Origin: Jaltomata sinuosa
Taxonomy: Eukaryota > Streptophyta > Magnoliopsida > Solanales > Solanaceae
Assembly (NCBI GenBank): GCA_003996215.1
Contig: QJPP01005238.1
Location: 24,815 to 88,814 of the forward strand
Direction: 5' to 3'
Length of the DNA: 64,000 nt
Positions 12,730 to 25,668 of the stretch are shown one piece after another. A program made the position numbers and the translations under genes. The number at the start of each line of letters is the position of its first letter. The first letter of the stretch is position 1. The notes under the pieces are model-generated. The model ran no database searches and was not told the origin of the DNA. It worked only from the letters and a program-made list of their open reading frames with translations.

Positions 12730-15450
12730 CTTCTTCTTTGTTTTTCCATCCCTTTTCTCTCAACTTTCTCACTCTAAAACACAAGTTTCTCTCCACCAAA
12801 TTGCTCCATATCAGTATTAGATTTGGGGAAATCAATTGTTGTTCGATAATTCGAGATCCTTCAATTCTTGATAAGTCATCTTCCCCAACTTGCTTTCCTT
12901 TGTTTTCCTCTAAAATCCACCATGGTTGCTCATACTCAAAGCTTGGAATTTGTTGTAGTGGCTGCCTCCTAGCTCTTGCATGATCGTGGGTGTGAAGGAT
13001 TCTCCGTCTTGTCTTAAATTCCATCATTTTGGTAAGTAATCCTTGCCTAATTTCCCTTGTTTATTCTTAAAATTCTATCTTTGAACCCCAACTTGAGCGG
13101 GCTATTTTGGCACCCTTCTCTTGGCCAATTGTGCTCAATTTTGGAGCATGTCTTCTTGGCATCGTTGTGGTAATCGTGCTTCTTTTCATTTTTGGTTTTG
13201 GTTTGTGGGCCTCGCGGGCTCACTTTTTACCCGGATTTTGACCCGGCTACAATTGTAGCAATATGGGTATCATTAGACTCAATTTAACATATTATTTATA
13301 TTTGTGATAGTTTGATTATCATTTGGGATCTCTCGGAGCGACTCGGGCTTGGACGTGTTATTCGGGTAGATTGTCATCATACGATAGGTAGGTTACGATC
13401 TAAACTCCCTAGTCTTAGCATATATCAGATAAAATTATACTAGCTGGCATCATTGGGTTGGGTTATTAAGTTGGTACCACAGACTTTGACTGCTTTTTCA
13501 TGATTCGCTTCGTTTCTTTCCTCCATTGTGTGTAGTACTTTATAGTTGGTAGTATCACCCTTACAGTCCTGTGTGGCCTTGTTTGACTCTGTACCATAGA
13601 TAGTGATTTATTCGAGGGTTCCAGTGAGTCTCGATCATTGTTATCATGATATTATGCTGGCTATCTCCGTTGTAGAGCGATTGGAGCCTGTGCAGGGCCG
13701 ATAGGTTATTTGTGGGCCGGGGGCCACTGTTGTGATTGTGTATTCCATTCACCATGCATATAGATAGAGGGGATTTCTTCTTGATTTTTACTATGGTTTG
13801 GGCTTCGGGCCTACTGGGACTGATTTTCTAAACCTTGCATGGCCCGTGGGGCCTATTTTTGGTAAAAATGATCTAAAAGGGGTTTGGTAATGTCACGACC
13901 CGATTTCTCAAGTCATGATGGCACCTACAATCCCCCAGTAAGCGAACCAATTCCTGTAGCCCAGAACGGTTAGTAATGGGCTACTACCTAACCAAAATGC
14001 ACCAGCAAGCAGAAATAAGCGAAAGCAAAACTCGAATATAAATACATAAAGGAAACTACACCAACCCCAAGACTTGGTATCAATAGTACAGAAGCTTCTA
14101 ATAGGATACAAGTGCTAGAAGTAACAAAATACAACATAAATTGCCTCCGAAAGTACAAGGGGCAACAGTACAATAGATGAGATGTAGACAAGCCCCGACC
14201 ATCAGGCGCTCACCCTAGTCTCAAAGATCCTAAAGCTGCACGAGTCTCCAACGTGATCAACGGCAAAAGCTCAGCTAATATCTGCACAAAAAAGTGCAGA
14301 AGTGTAGTATGAGCACCAAAACCATGGGTACTCAGTAGGTATCATAGGCCGACTGAGCGCATATAAGATATAAAAGCAGTAAGTAACAGATAGCAAGAAA
14401 GCAGTCACTGAAGCCATAAGCAAGGCACAAGGAGCTAGCACAGATCATCCATAACCAAGAGCTTCAAGTAACACATGCTAGCACATAGATACAATTACAC
14501 AGAATCACAGGTGAAGGAAAGGAGAACGCACCTGGACTCCTTGCACAATAATATAAGTAAGTAGAGAGAGAGTTGAGAAAATAGCGGTATACCGGTAACC
14601 TCAAGTGGAAGGAAAAGACGGAGAGCAGTCTAACATACTCAAAATGGAATCAACCAGTATAAAGAAGTCATAACACCATTCCAATCACATGATAGCATAA
14701 CCAGGGAATCACCTCACAAGTACAACCCTAGGATGAAATAACTAGGCCACAATAACCGAGAGATACCACTCAACTTCCCACAAGAATAGAACCAGAGTCT
14801 CACACTCTACTCAGAAGGCCACACAAAAGTGCCTCAATAAGATAGGACTCCAAAGCCCTCTCAATAATCAAAAATCCCACAACCAAAGCCTCAATAGGCT
14901 AGCCATCACTAATCTTTCAAGAACCGGGTGCCAAGACAAGCTCTAAGCAAAAACAGGAGTAAATATAGTCTACCTACAGTCCCAACGGCCGCCCATACAA
15001 CCGAGGAACACAATCAAGTGAAAACAAACCCTCCGGCATCCCATACTACCGGAGCATACACTGAACACACAACAATCAAGGGTGGAATCCAATGCATGAT
15101 ATGATGTGTGAAATAGAACCTCTGTATGTACCTCCTCCGGTGACAATCAGGCCTAGCAGGCAGGTTCCATGGAAGGGCTCAGCCTGTATACCTCTACTCC
15201 ACCGTATACCCTTCCCTCCGGCGCACGCAGCCCGAAGCCCCAGGCCCAGAGTGGCAAGGTCCATGGAGGTCCCTGACCCCATACTAAAACTCAGTATCAA
15301 GACATGTCATCTGGAAGCAAGTCCGGGATCAAGATAGAGACCCAGTCTCAAATATGCATGCCCAGACCCTGTCCAGGACTAAAGTAGTATAAAATGCCTC
15401 AAAAACCCCTCCAAGGGTGCCCGGGCTTAACCGGGTCTAAAACTGTAGTA

Positions 15451-15640
15451 AATCAAGTCTAGTGCTCCGCCCTGCAGAGACTAGTATCAGTAATAAAATC
15501 AAGTCTGGTGCTCTGCCCCGCAGAGACTAGTATCAGTAATAAAATTAAGTCTGGTGCTCTGCCACGCAGAGACTAGTATCAGTAATAAAATCAAGTCTGG
15601 TGCTCTGCCCCGCAGAGACTAGTACCAGTAATAAAATCAG
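15451..15640. repeat. 46-bp tandem repeat, four units
   Basis: Units containing AAGTCTGGTGCTCTGCC, CGCAGAGACTAGT and ATCAGTAATAAAATC repeat four times with few changes. Other LTRs of the family have only one unit of this kind (for example near 5360-5400), so this is a local expansion. Confidence 0.85.
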
Positions 15641-16345
15641 TGCGAAAACATCCAAAAATCCCCTTTTTTATCATCAACAGTACCAAAAAGGGCCCCCAGG
15701 GCCATGCAGATTTAGGAAAACTATCAGTAGTGGCTCGCAGCCAAAACTGTAGTAAAACATGCAGGGGAAAACCTTTTTCATGGATGATATGCTCGCACAT
15801 AAATATAAAAGTAGCCCAATGGCTCACAACAATTCCTAGCAGCCCTGCACAGGCCCAATAGCTACTCAGCAGACATAACCAGCCTAAAAGGATAATCTCT
15901 ATGTCCGGGACTCGCGGACATTCCAAATAGCCCACCATCTATGTTCCAGAGTCAACACAAGGCCACACAGGACCACAAAGGTAATATACATTACTACGCG
16001 AATACTACAAATAACGTATGAAATAGACGGATGAAAGGTGGACAAGGTCTGGGGTACCAACCTATAAAAACCCATCCAAGGATGCTAATTAATGCAGTTA
16101 TAGCCTATATACGCAGAGTCTATATAGGGGAAAACCATAACCTACCTGTCATCCGATGACTAGCTGCGGGAATGACATCGTCCAGTCTCGAATAGCTCCA
16201 GGAAGCTTTGAATCGCACAAAACAAATACTTTCAACTGAAACCCTAAATGAGTCTCTATGAAGCCTGACCAACCAAGGTAATGGAACAATTGCTAGAATC
16301 GACAAGGCTGCAAGAACGAGCCATAGCCATTTGATAAGGTGTTAA

Positions 16346-17559
16346 TGTCACACTCGCGACCAGCCAACTCCAAAGCATAAAAATGAGGCCAATAACAATA
16401 ACAAATGGCAGCTAAATCCAACAACAATACGTTAACCACATCTCCAAGGAGCGACGAGCTCCCGAGGCACTATTTCAAGGCATACTTCACGTTTGTCCAA
16501 TCCAATCACTATCGTATGTGATCCCAAAAAGAATTGCACAATTTGGCAATCCGTCCAGCACCTTACCATAACCAGAACACCACAACAATAACCAAACATA
16601 ACAAGATAAAGGGGCTGTCCAAAGCCACAAATCCAAAATACCACTTCGGGGCTCAGAAATCCATAAAACAATACTAGAACATATAATAACGAAGGAGGGT
16701 CGTAGGGGAGAGATTTCCTTGACAAAAATATTCAATATTCCAAGATTAACCACCTGCCTCTTTGCAGGAACAACAAACATATCCAAATCCAACAAGAAAC
16801 TACTACAAGTTATCGAAAAATACAACTTTTCGTGACTAGAAGCTTAGAATCTTGATTCAACAAATAGATAAGTGTACGGGATCCATACCTCGCCAATATA
16901 ACTCCGTAGCTACTGCCAAATACTCAGAAAATACCTGCTGAATTGCTGCATCAACACCCACGAAGATACGCCATGAAATCGACGGGGAAAACTATACCAA
17001 AATGACGAGCTCGCGACGTAGAGCAACTTCCGTTAAACTTCCGAATTGAAAGGATAAAAGTCCATGGATTATTTATGGGCCTTACATCTGATTTTCAGTG
17101 CATTTTGGGTGAAAATAATGAGTTAAAACGAAGGAGAAATCAGCTTTTATAAGCTGAACTGACTTAGGACGTGGGCCCCGCTTTGACGTGTCTGCTTGCG
17201 CAGTCTTATGAAAACATGAATGTCTCTCTATTCTGAAGTCATATGGACAAACGGTTTAGTGAGTTGGAAACTAGACTCGTAGACCTTCGATTAGGTATAT
17301 TGTGGGCCCATTAACTCTTTAAATATAGGGAGAAACACCCCAAGACATTTAACCCAAATTTGAAGAGAATTCCTTAAAGGAATTTACAATAACTTTTTCC
17401 GACTTTTGTTTCGCAACTTGCTTGACTTCAAAACTTATCATACGACCATTTTGTGATTATAATACCTCATAACACATCCTTCTTAGTATATTAGACTCTA
17501 TTAGTCTTACCCTAAACGCACGGGTTACTTTAAACCTTCCAAACGGGCGAGGTGTTACA
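16346..17559 (-). repeat. Possible LTR-like insertion inside S1
   Basis: The right end TGTTACA at 17559 (minus strand TGTAACACCTCGCCCG) looks like an LTR start, and the family's U3 sequence resumes right after it. The left end TGTCACACTCGCGACC at 16346 would be the matching LTR end. Flanks differ (GTTAA and CGAGG), so the left boundary is uncertain. No coding motif inside. Confidence 0.4.
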
Positions 17560-19317
17560 CGAGGCATTTCTTTAACTCGAACTTTCGAGTAAGGAATTCC
17601 TTTGACCTAGAACCTTGGTTTAATTCTTTGATATTACCAAGAATGTTGTCAGAAGTCAATGATTTCCAAAGTTGAAGCTCTAAAATGAGGAACGGCCATA
17701 GAGACCAAACAAATGTCCCGGGCACCGAACTACCGGTCCCGACAAGCCATAAATGACTTGGGCCGCTACAAGTAAGCTCTAATGGTACAAGTAAGGCAAA
17801 AATGTGTAAATGACCAGAAGGGTCATTACAGGTAACGTTTTGATGGGTCTTCTTGGGGTAAGGGAGTTTTAAAGGATATTTTATCACTAGTTCCACTTAT
17901 ACAGGACTCGACGGGGTCGAGTGCACGACTTATTTACTATAGCTTCCGGGGTGATACTGGACTAGGTGGGGTCGTGTGCTAGAACTATTGGACTTGCTAT
18001 TTTAGACCTGGATACCCTCCAAGAAACATTACTTGGGGATTGATTTGAGATTTAGGGGCATCAAGTATGTTAGTCGGGGGCCTCCATGTACCTTGTCATT
18101 CCGGACCAGAGGCTGCGAGTTGTGGGTACCGGAGAGGGGGTATATGGTGTAGTAGGGGTATATGAGTGTGACCTTCCATGGATCTAGTCTTTTGGGCCTT
18201 ATAGATCACTGGAAGTGGTTAACATACGGTACTATTATCACTCTTGACTTAGCATGGCATCATATCATTCATCTGTGTGAGGTACCACACTTGTTTGATG
18301 TTTGTTGATTGTATGCTCCGGTAGTATGGGATGCCGGAGGGATTTGTTTTCACTTATTTGCGTTCCCTGATTGTATGGGAGGCCGGGGGATTGTAGGTAG
18401 ACTCTTGTTACTTTATCATGATACTATCCCCTGTCTCAGTTATGATTTAGAGATATTATACGGCAACGTTATTCGTTTGGGTTTTGAAATTGATATGATT
18501 AGTTTGGTTATTGATTTCTGTTTTCTGAGAATTTCCATCTTTTCTCTTCTCTCCCACTCCTTATACTTGAGGTTACCGGTATACCATCCACTTTTTAAAC
18601 TTATTATGTATATACTGTTATTGCAAGGATCCCAGGTGCGTTATTTCTTGCTTACACTTGTGCCTGTTGTGTATATATTCTACTTGCTAGCCTTGTATGT
18701 TGTTCAGTTGACTTTCCTCTAGGCTAGTTCCTGTGTACTCTTTGTTTATTTCTGTGACTACTTTCTTCTATTTTGTCTGTTACTACGCTTTTATCTTATA
18801 TGTGCGCAGTCGACCTATGATACCTACTGGGTACCTTATGCTCCACATTTGGTGCTCATACTACACTCTGTATCTTCTGGTTGAGATCCTAGTGTGGGCC
18901 ATCGCCGTTAGCTCATGAAGACTCGTGCGAGGAGCTATTTTTGGTAATATTCTGGACTGAGGGTGAGCTCTTAGCTACCGAAGCTTAGCTTTTAGTTATC
19001 TTTTGATTATGTACACTATTTCTACTCGGAGACAGCTTTGTGTATATATTATTTTAGACCCTTGTACTCCTTATGTAGATCCGGCTCTTATACGCTATGA
19101 TACTAGGTTTTTGGTTTTGTTTAGCTTTCGCATTGTATATATTACTCCTGTTATCTATTTTCTTTATCTTGTTCCCTTGCTTCCTCTTATTAAACTATTC
19201 TTCCACTTTGTTTGCTAGATAGTAGCCCACTACTGACCATTCCAGGCTACGGGGATTGGTTCGCCTACCGGGGGATTTTAGGTTCTATCATGACCATGAA
19301 ATCGAGTCGTGACAGCT

Positions 19318-19329
19318 TGGTATCAGAGC
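19318..19329 (+). other. E2 primer binding site (initiator tRNA-Met)
   Basis: TGGTATCAGAGC three bases after the LTR end GTGACA. Confidence 0.9.
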
Positions 19330-19528
19330 TCTAGGTTCACCGGTTTCATCGGTATATGAGCCAATGTCTAGTAGAGTCCTGCGGATCAGGGTGGAGACGT
19401 CTGTACTTAATCTTTGGGAGTATATAGTGATATCTTAGGAAAAATTGGACTTTTCTTGTTTCTATCTTGTGCATAGTATACTTGAAAGTTTCTTGGAATC
19501 TCACTTACTCTGGTTCACTTTTCCACAG

Positions 19529-20960
19529 ATGGTTCGTACAAGATCTTCAACTTCTGACGGAGGAGAGCCTCCTGCCCTTACACCTTTGACTCCAGTTAAG
19601 GGTCAGGGTGGTCGCAAGGGTAGAGGTAGGGGTCGTAGATTCCCTAGAGCAGCGGCACCAGCTAGAGCTACTAGAGTTGAGTTAGAGCCCGAGTATGACT
19701 ACGAGCCAGAGTTTGCTCCAAAGCAGCAGCATGTGGACCCGAGGGTAGCCCAGTGCCACCAGTTCCAGCACTAGTTTTTATGCTAGCTTCATCCGCAGCT
19801 CAGTCTTTAGATATTAGGGGTTTACTTGTTTAGCTATTGGGTATGATTAGAGAGAGACCTTCTAAGGTAGCACATACACCTGCTCAGGAGGCAGCCCTGG
19901 GTGTTCAGAGTTCAGGAGCGTAGCCTGCTACTGCGGCTCCCCGTGCCGAGGTTATTCTGGTCCCTTCAGTTGCACAACCTCTTGTTCCTCGCCCAGCTAT
20001 GACAGATGGGGAGCAAAAGGCATTGGGTAGGCTCTTGAGATTGGAACCACCGAGGTTTGCTGGTACATCAGGTCAGGACGCACATGACTTTATTACTACA
20101 TGTGAAGAGATTTTACACCATCTTGGATTGCTAGAGACTTATGGAGTTGGATATACTACATATGAACTGGAGGGTCCAACTAAGTTATGGTGGAGGGCTC
20201 AGGTTGCTTGCAGACCTTCTACATCACCTCAGTTGACTTAGTCCGAGTTCTATGAGGCCTTTATGGCTAAGTTATTGCCACAGAGCGATAGGGAGCGTCG
20301 GATGGAGGATTTCAGTAGACTTGCTCAAGATTCTATGACTGTCTTAGAGTATGAGACTAGTTTCCATCAGCTTGCTCCCTTTGGGTCTATGATTATGCCT
20401 ACTGAGGCTGACAGGATCTGTAGATTTTTTGGGGGGACTACGGAGAGTGTTTAGAGAGCCCGCAGAGATATTGGTTGCTCGTGGTCGGTCTTTCCAGGCC
20501 ATTGCGGACTATGTTTGTATTATAAAGGATTCACGTCATCATGAAACCAGGGCCAGAGATAAGAGGCCTCGACATCAGGGTGGCTACAGTGGTTCTAAAC
20601 ATGGTGGTAGAGGTTCAGGCCAGTGGGGCCGTGGCTATCAACCACAGTAGCACGAGGGTAGTCCAGCCAACCAGTTCAGGCTTCACTTCAGACTTCTGGT
20701 AATACCCATTTTGAGCAGGGTCAGAGAAGTCAACATGGTCACAGTGGTCATTCTGTGAGAGGTTACTTCTGGGGCATTGGGCCAAGGTGGCCACACAGGT
20801 TCAACAAGTTTATCTCGATAGAGTGGGCCATCAAGGCCTGCTATGAGTGTCAAGTCAGCAGTCATTTTTTCTGAGATTGCCCCAAGTAGGGTACAACCTG
20901 TTATGAGTGCGGAGTTAGTGGCCATTTTGCTAGAGATTTCCCTCAGCGGAGTACAGTTCA
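19529..20960 (+). pseudogene. gag: E2 gag, first copy, decayed
   Basis: Chromoviral Gag. It starts at ATGGTTCGTACAAGA (19529), the conserved start in E3 and E5 as well. A basic Gly/Arg patch follows, then a 1-base loss near 19750 shifts the frame. Capsid motifs FITTCEE, YELEGPTKLWWRAQ, QSDRERR and FHQLAPFG are visible at 20080-20380. A TAG interrupts the WSEFYEAF motif near 20241; the same TAG is present in the second copy. Two CCHC knuckles lie near 20835-20945, the first damaged. Not translatable as one protein. Confidence 0.85.
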
Positions 20961-21069
20961 GCCTATTTTCTCTATTCAGCCACCAGCTCGAGGAGGCGGT
21001 GGTCAAGGTAGAGGTGTTGCTCGATGTGTAGAGCAGGTGGTAGGGATGATGGTCAGAAAGGTGGAGGTC

Positions 21070-21470
21070 GTCATCAGTTCTATACGGTCCCTGGGAGACC
21101 GGAGGCAGAGGCCTCGGATGCTGTGATTACAGGTATGATTTTTGTGTGCCATCAGTCTGCTACAACTTTATTTGATCCTGGATCCACTTGTTCATATGTA
21201 TCTGCCTACTTTCTGCCTTGTTTGGGGTTGGCTAGTGAACCATTATCTGTTCTTATTTTTATTTCGACCCTAGTAGGAGATTCTTTAGTAGTGGATCAGA
21301 TTATGAGATTTTTCATGATATCTGTTGGTGCTTTGGAGACTTGGGGTGATTTGATGATCCTTGACATGTTAGATTTGATGTGATATTAGGCATAGACTGG
21401 TTATCCCCTCACCGTATGGTTTTGGACTGTTATGCCAAGATTGTTACCATAGCCATGCCCGGTGTATCCC
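21070..21470 (+). pseudogene. E2 protease segment, first copy
   Basis: Retropepsin-like domain with LFDPGSTCSYVSAYF and a WGDLMILDML stretch. A 1-base change before ILGIDW (near 21380) splits the domain into two frames; the second copy has the same break, showing it is older than the duplication. Confidence 0.82.
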
Positions 21471-21474
21471 CGGT

Positions 21475-22766
21475 TGTGTGGCAGGGTTTTGTTATCCATG
21501 CACCATCTGGGATCATCTCTTATCTTCGATCTAGAAAGTTGATTTCCCGTGGGTGTTTAGCTTATCTAGCATATGTCTGAGATGCTAGTGTTGACCCTTC
21601 ATATCCTGAGTCTGTTCCTGTGGTTAGGGACTTCCTGGATGTATTTCCTACCGACCTGCCAGCCTTCCACCTGAGAGAGATATTGATTTTTCCATTGAGT
21701 TAGAGTCGGGCACCAGGCCCATCTCTATTCCTCCTTACTGTATGGCTTCTGCTGAGTTGAGAGAGCTTAAAGAGCAGCTCAAAGATTTATTAGCTAAGGG
21801 GTTTATTAGACTGAGTGTGCCTCGTTGGGGTTCTCCTGTTCTCTTTGTAATGAAGAAGGATGGGCCGATGCAGATGTGTATTGACTATCAACAGTTGAAT
21901 AAGGTGACAGTGAAGAATAGATATTCGATGGCGAAGATTGATGACTTGTTTCATCAGCTCCAGGGTTCAGCCATGTTTTTGAAGATTGATTTGAGGTCCG
22001 GCTACCATCAGTTGAGGATTAGGGCGGATGACATCCCTAAGACAGCTTTCAGGACATGTTATGGCCACTATGAGTTCCTGGTGATGTCTTTTGGGTTGAC
22101 TAGTGCCCCCGCAGCCTTTATGGATTTGATGCATAGGGTGCTTACCCGGTACTTGGATATTTTCATGATAGTCTTCATTGATGACATTCTGATATACTTG
22201 AGGAGTAGGGACGAGCATGAGCAGCACTTGAGGACTGTACTTCAGACATTGAGAGATCATCGGCATTATGCCAAGTTCTCAAAGTGTGAGTTTTGGCTTG
22301 AGTCAGTTGCATTCCTAGGACATGTGGTGTCTAAGGATGGGATTAGGGTTGATCCGAGTGAGATTTCTGCGGTTTTTGATTGGCCTAGACCTACTACTCT
22401 TATCGAGGTTCGCAGCTTTATTGGTCTAGTAAGGTAGTACAGACGGTTTGTCGAGGGATTTTCTTCCATTGCAGCACCCTTGACTATCCTAACTAGGAAG
22501 GATGTTCCATTTCAATGGTCAGACCAGTGCGAGGATAGCTTATAGAGGCTTAAGGCCTTACTGACTTTAGCTCCAGTTTTCATTTTTTCGGTTGAGGGTT
22601 AGAGTTTCTCCGTGTATTGTGATGCTTCAGGGGTCAATCTTGGTTGTATGTTGATGCAGCAGGGTCGAGTGATAGCATATATATCAAGGCAACTGAAGGT
22701 TCACGAGTGCAACTATCCCACTCATGACTTAGATTTAGCGGCGGTAGTCTTCGCGCTCAAGATCTG
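21475..22766 (+). pseudogene. pol: E2 reverse transcriptase and start of RNase H, first copy
   Basis: RT is open for 231 codons at 21742-22437, with MCIDYQQLNKVTVKNRY, LRSGYHQLRI, FGLTSAPAAFM and the FIDDILIY catalytic box near 22180. RNase H begins with VYCDASGVNLGC near 22610 and stops abruptly at ALKI (22766), where the sequence jumps back to mid-gag. In-frame stops at 22436 and near 22543 and earlier frame breaks rule out function. The pre-RT linker PVVRDFLDVFPTDLP precedes it. Confidence 0.87.
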
Positions 22767-23900
22767 AGGTAGCACAGACACCTGCTCAGGGGGCATCCCT
22801 GGGTGTTCAGAGTTCAGGAGCGTAGCCTGCTACTGCGTCTCCCTGTGCCGAGGTTATTCTGGTCTCTTCAGTTTCATAGCCTCTTGTTCCTCGCCCAGCT
22901 ATGACATATGGGGAGCATAAGGCATTGGGTAGGCTCTTGAGATTGGCACCACCGAGGTTTGCTGGTACATCGGGTCAGGACCCACATGACTTTATTACTA
23001 CCTGTGAGGAGAATTTACACCATCTGGGATTGCTAGAGACTTATGGAGTTTGACATACTACATATCAGCTGGAGGGTCCAGCTAAGTTATGGTGGAGGGC
23101 TCAGTTTGCTTGCAGACCTTCTACATCACCTCAGTTGACTTAGTCCGAGTTCTATGAGGCCTTTATGGCTATGTTATTGCCACAGAGCGATAGGGAGTGT
23201 CGAAGGGAGGATTTCAGTAGACTTGCTCAAGATTCTATGACTGTCTTAGAGTATGAGATTCGTTTCCATCAGCTTGCTCCCTTTGGGGCCATAATTATGC
23301 CTACTGAGGCTGACAGGATCTGTAGATTTTTTGGGGGTCTACGGAGAGTGTTTAGAGAGCCCGCAGAGATATTGGTTGCTAGTGGTCGGTCTTTCCAGGC
23401 CATTGCGGACTATGTTTGTACTATAAAAGATTCGCGTCATCATGACACCAGGGCCAGAGATAAGAGGCCTCGACATCAGGGTGGCTACAGTGGTTCTAGA
23501 CATGGTGGTAGAGGTTCAGGCCAGTGGGGCCGGGGATATCAACCACAGCAGCACGTGGGTAGTCCAGCCAACTGATTCAGGCTTCACTTCAGACTTCTGG
23601 TAGTACCCATTTTGAGCAGGGTCAGAGAAGTCAGCATGGTCATAGGGTTATTCTGTGAGAGGTTACTTCTGGGGCATCAGGCCGAGGTGGCCACACAGGT
23701 TCAGCAAGTTTATCTCAACAGGGTGGGCCATCAAGGCCTGCTATGAGTGTCGAGTCAACGGTCATTTTTTCAGAGATTGCCCCAAGCAGGGTACAACCTG
23801 TTATGAGTGCGGAGTTAGTGGTCATTTTGCTAGAGATTTCCCTCAGCGGAGTACAGTTCAACTTATTTTCTCTATTCAGCCACCAGCTCTAGGAGGCGGT
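22767..23900 (+). pseudogene. gag: E2 gag, second copy, lacks N-terminus
   Basis: Begins in the middle of gag because of the duplication. The capsid part is open for 136 codons (23165-23575) with SDRECRREDFSRL, FHQLAPFGAII and GLRRVFREPAEILV. Near 23735-23850 are two zinc knuckles in a row, C-X2-C-X4-H-X4-C in the first and the same with the last Cys changed to Phe in the second. It carries the TAG in WSEFYE seen in the first copy. No start codon of its own is expected. Confidence 0.83.
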
Positions 23901-25668
23901 AGTCAAGGTAGAGGTGCTGCTCGATCTGGTAGAGCAGGTTGTAGGGATGATGGTCAGGCAGGTGGAGGTCGTCATCAGTTCTATATGGTCCCTGGGAGAC
24001 CGGAGGCAGAGGCCTCAGATGCTGTGATTACAGGTATGATTTTTGTGTGCCATCAGTCTGCTACAACTTTATTTGATCCTGGATCCACTTGTTCATATGT
24101 ATCTGCCTACTTTCTGCCTTGTTTGGGGTTGGCTAGTGAGCCATTATCTGTTCCTATTTTTATTTCGACCCCAGTAGGAGATTCTTTAGTAGTGGATAAG
24201 ATTATGAGATTTTTCATGATATCTGTTGGTGATTTGGAGACTTGGGGTGATTTGATGATCCTTGACATGTTAGATTTGATGTGATATTAGGCATGGACTG
24301 GTTATCCCCTCACCGTATGGTTTTGGACTGTTATGCCAAGATCGTTACCATAGCCATGCCCGGTGTATCCCCGGTTGTCTGGCAGGGTTCTGTTAGCCAT
24401 GCACCATCTGGGATCATCTCTTATCTTCGATCTAGAAAGTTGATTTCCCATGGGTGTTTAGCTTATCTAGCATATGTCTGAGATGCTAGTGTTGACCCTT
24501 CGTCTCTTGAGTCTGTTCCTGTGGTTAGGGACTTCTTGGATGTATTTCCTACCGACCTTCCAGGCCTTCCACCTGAGAGAGATATTGATTTTTCCATTGA
24601 GTTAGAGCCGGGCACCAGGCCCATCTCTATTCCTCCTTACTGTATGGCTTCGGCTGAGTTGAGAGAGCTTAAAGAGCAGCTCTAGGATTTATTAGCTAAG
24701 GGGTTTATTAGACTGAGTGTGCCTCGTTGGGGTGCTCCTGTTCTCTTTGTGATGAAGAAGGATGGGCCGATGCGGATGTGTATTGACTATCAACAGTTGA
24801 ATAAGGTGACAGTGAAGAATAGGTATCCGATGGCGAAGATTGATGACTTGTTTCATCATCTCCAGGGTTCAGCCATGTCTCTGAAGATTGATTTGAGGTC
24901 CGGCTACCATCAGTTGAGGATTAGGGTGGACGACATCCCTAAGACAGCTTTCAGGACACGTTATGGCCACTATGAATTCCTGGTGATGTCTTTTGGGTTG
25001 ACTAATGCCCCCACAGCCTTTATGGGTTTGATGCATAGGGTGCTTAGCCGGTACTTGGATATTTTCATGATAGTCTTCAATGATGACATTCTGATATACT
25101 TGAGGAGTAGGGACGAGCATGAGCAGCACTTGAGGACTGTACTTCAGACATTGAGAGATCATCGACTTTATGCCAAGTTCTCAAAGTGTGAGTTTTGGCT
25201 TGAGTAAGTTGCATTCCTAGGACATGTGGTGTCTAAGGATGGGATTAGGGTTGATTCGGGTAAGATTTCTGCGGTTTGTGATTGGCCTAGACCTACTACT
25301 CCTATCGAGGTTCGCAGCTTTATTGGTCTAGTCAGGTAGTACAGATGGTTTGTTGAGGGATTTTCTTCCTTTGCAGCACCCTTGACTATGCTAACTAGGA
25401 AGGATGTTCCATTTCAGTGGTCAGACCAGTGCGAGGACAGCTTATAGAGGCTTAAGGCCTTACTGACTTTATCCCCAGTTTACACTTTTCTGGTTGAGGG
25501 TTAGAGTTTCTCCGTGTATTGTGATGCTTCAGGGGTCAGTCTTGGTTGTATGTTGATGCAGCAGGGTCGAGGGATAGCATATATATCAAGGCAACTGAAG
25601 GTTCATAAGCGCAACTATCCCACTCATGACTTAGATTTAGCGGTGGTAGTCTTCGCGCTCAAGATCTG
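22767..25668 (+). repeat. Unit 2 of a 2.9-kb tandem duplication inside E2
   Basis: Starts AGGTAGCACAGACACCTGC at the junction and reaches the same RNase H point at 25668, then continues into RNase H and integrase zinc domain. The junction has a TCTG overlap common to both parent sequences. Confidence 0.9.

Larger units (their letters stand above)
13891..17830 (-). mobile_element. S1: solo LTR of a chromovirus family, inside E2's LTR
   Basis: On the minus strand it starts TGTAATGACCCTTCTGG and ends GAAATCGGGTCGTGACA. Both sides carry GGTAA (13886-13890 and 17831-17835), a perfect target duplication, and there is no internal region, so it is a solo LTR left by LTR-LTR recombination. At 3.9 kb it is longer than its relatives, probably because of a further insertion at about 16346-17559. 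It contains a 46-bp tandem repeat at 15451-15640. No gene. Confidence 0.85.
11914..19314 (+). repeat. E2 5' LTR, split by solo LTR S1
   Basis: Runs from TGTGATGACCCTTCCAG to CGAGTCGTGACA next to the primer site. Without S1 and its duplicated target it is about 3.46 kb, close to the 3.5-kb LTR of E0. The inner part, 17831-19314, is matched by 26355-27784 at the other end of E2. No gene inside. Confidence 0.85.
19865..22766 (+). repeat. Unit 1 of a 2.9-kb tandem duplication inside E2
   Basis: Runs from AGGTAGCACATACACCTGC in gag to CGCTCAAGATCTG in RNase H. The following segment repeats it with a few per cent divergence, including shared stops and frameshifts. Confidence 0.9.

Noticed and set aside
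15451..15640. CRISPR-like look of regularly spaced repeats
   Set aside because: Units are contiguous without unique spacers and the context is a plant LTR.
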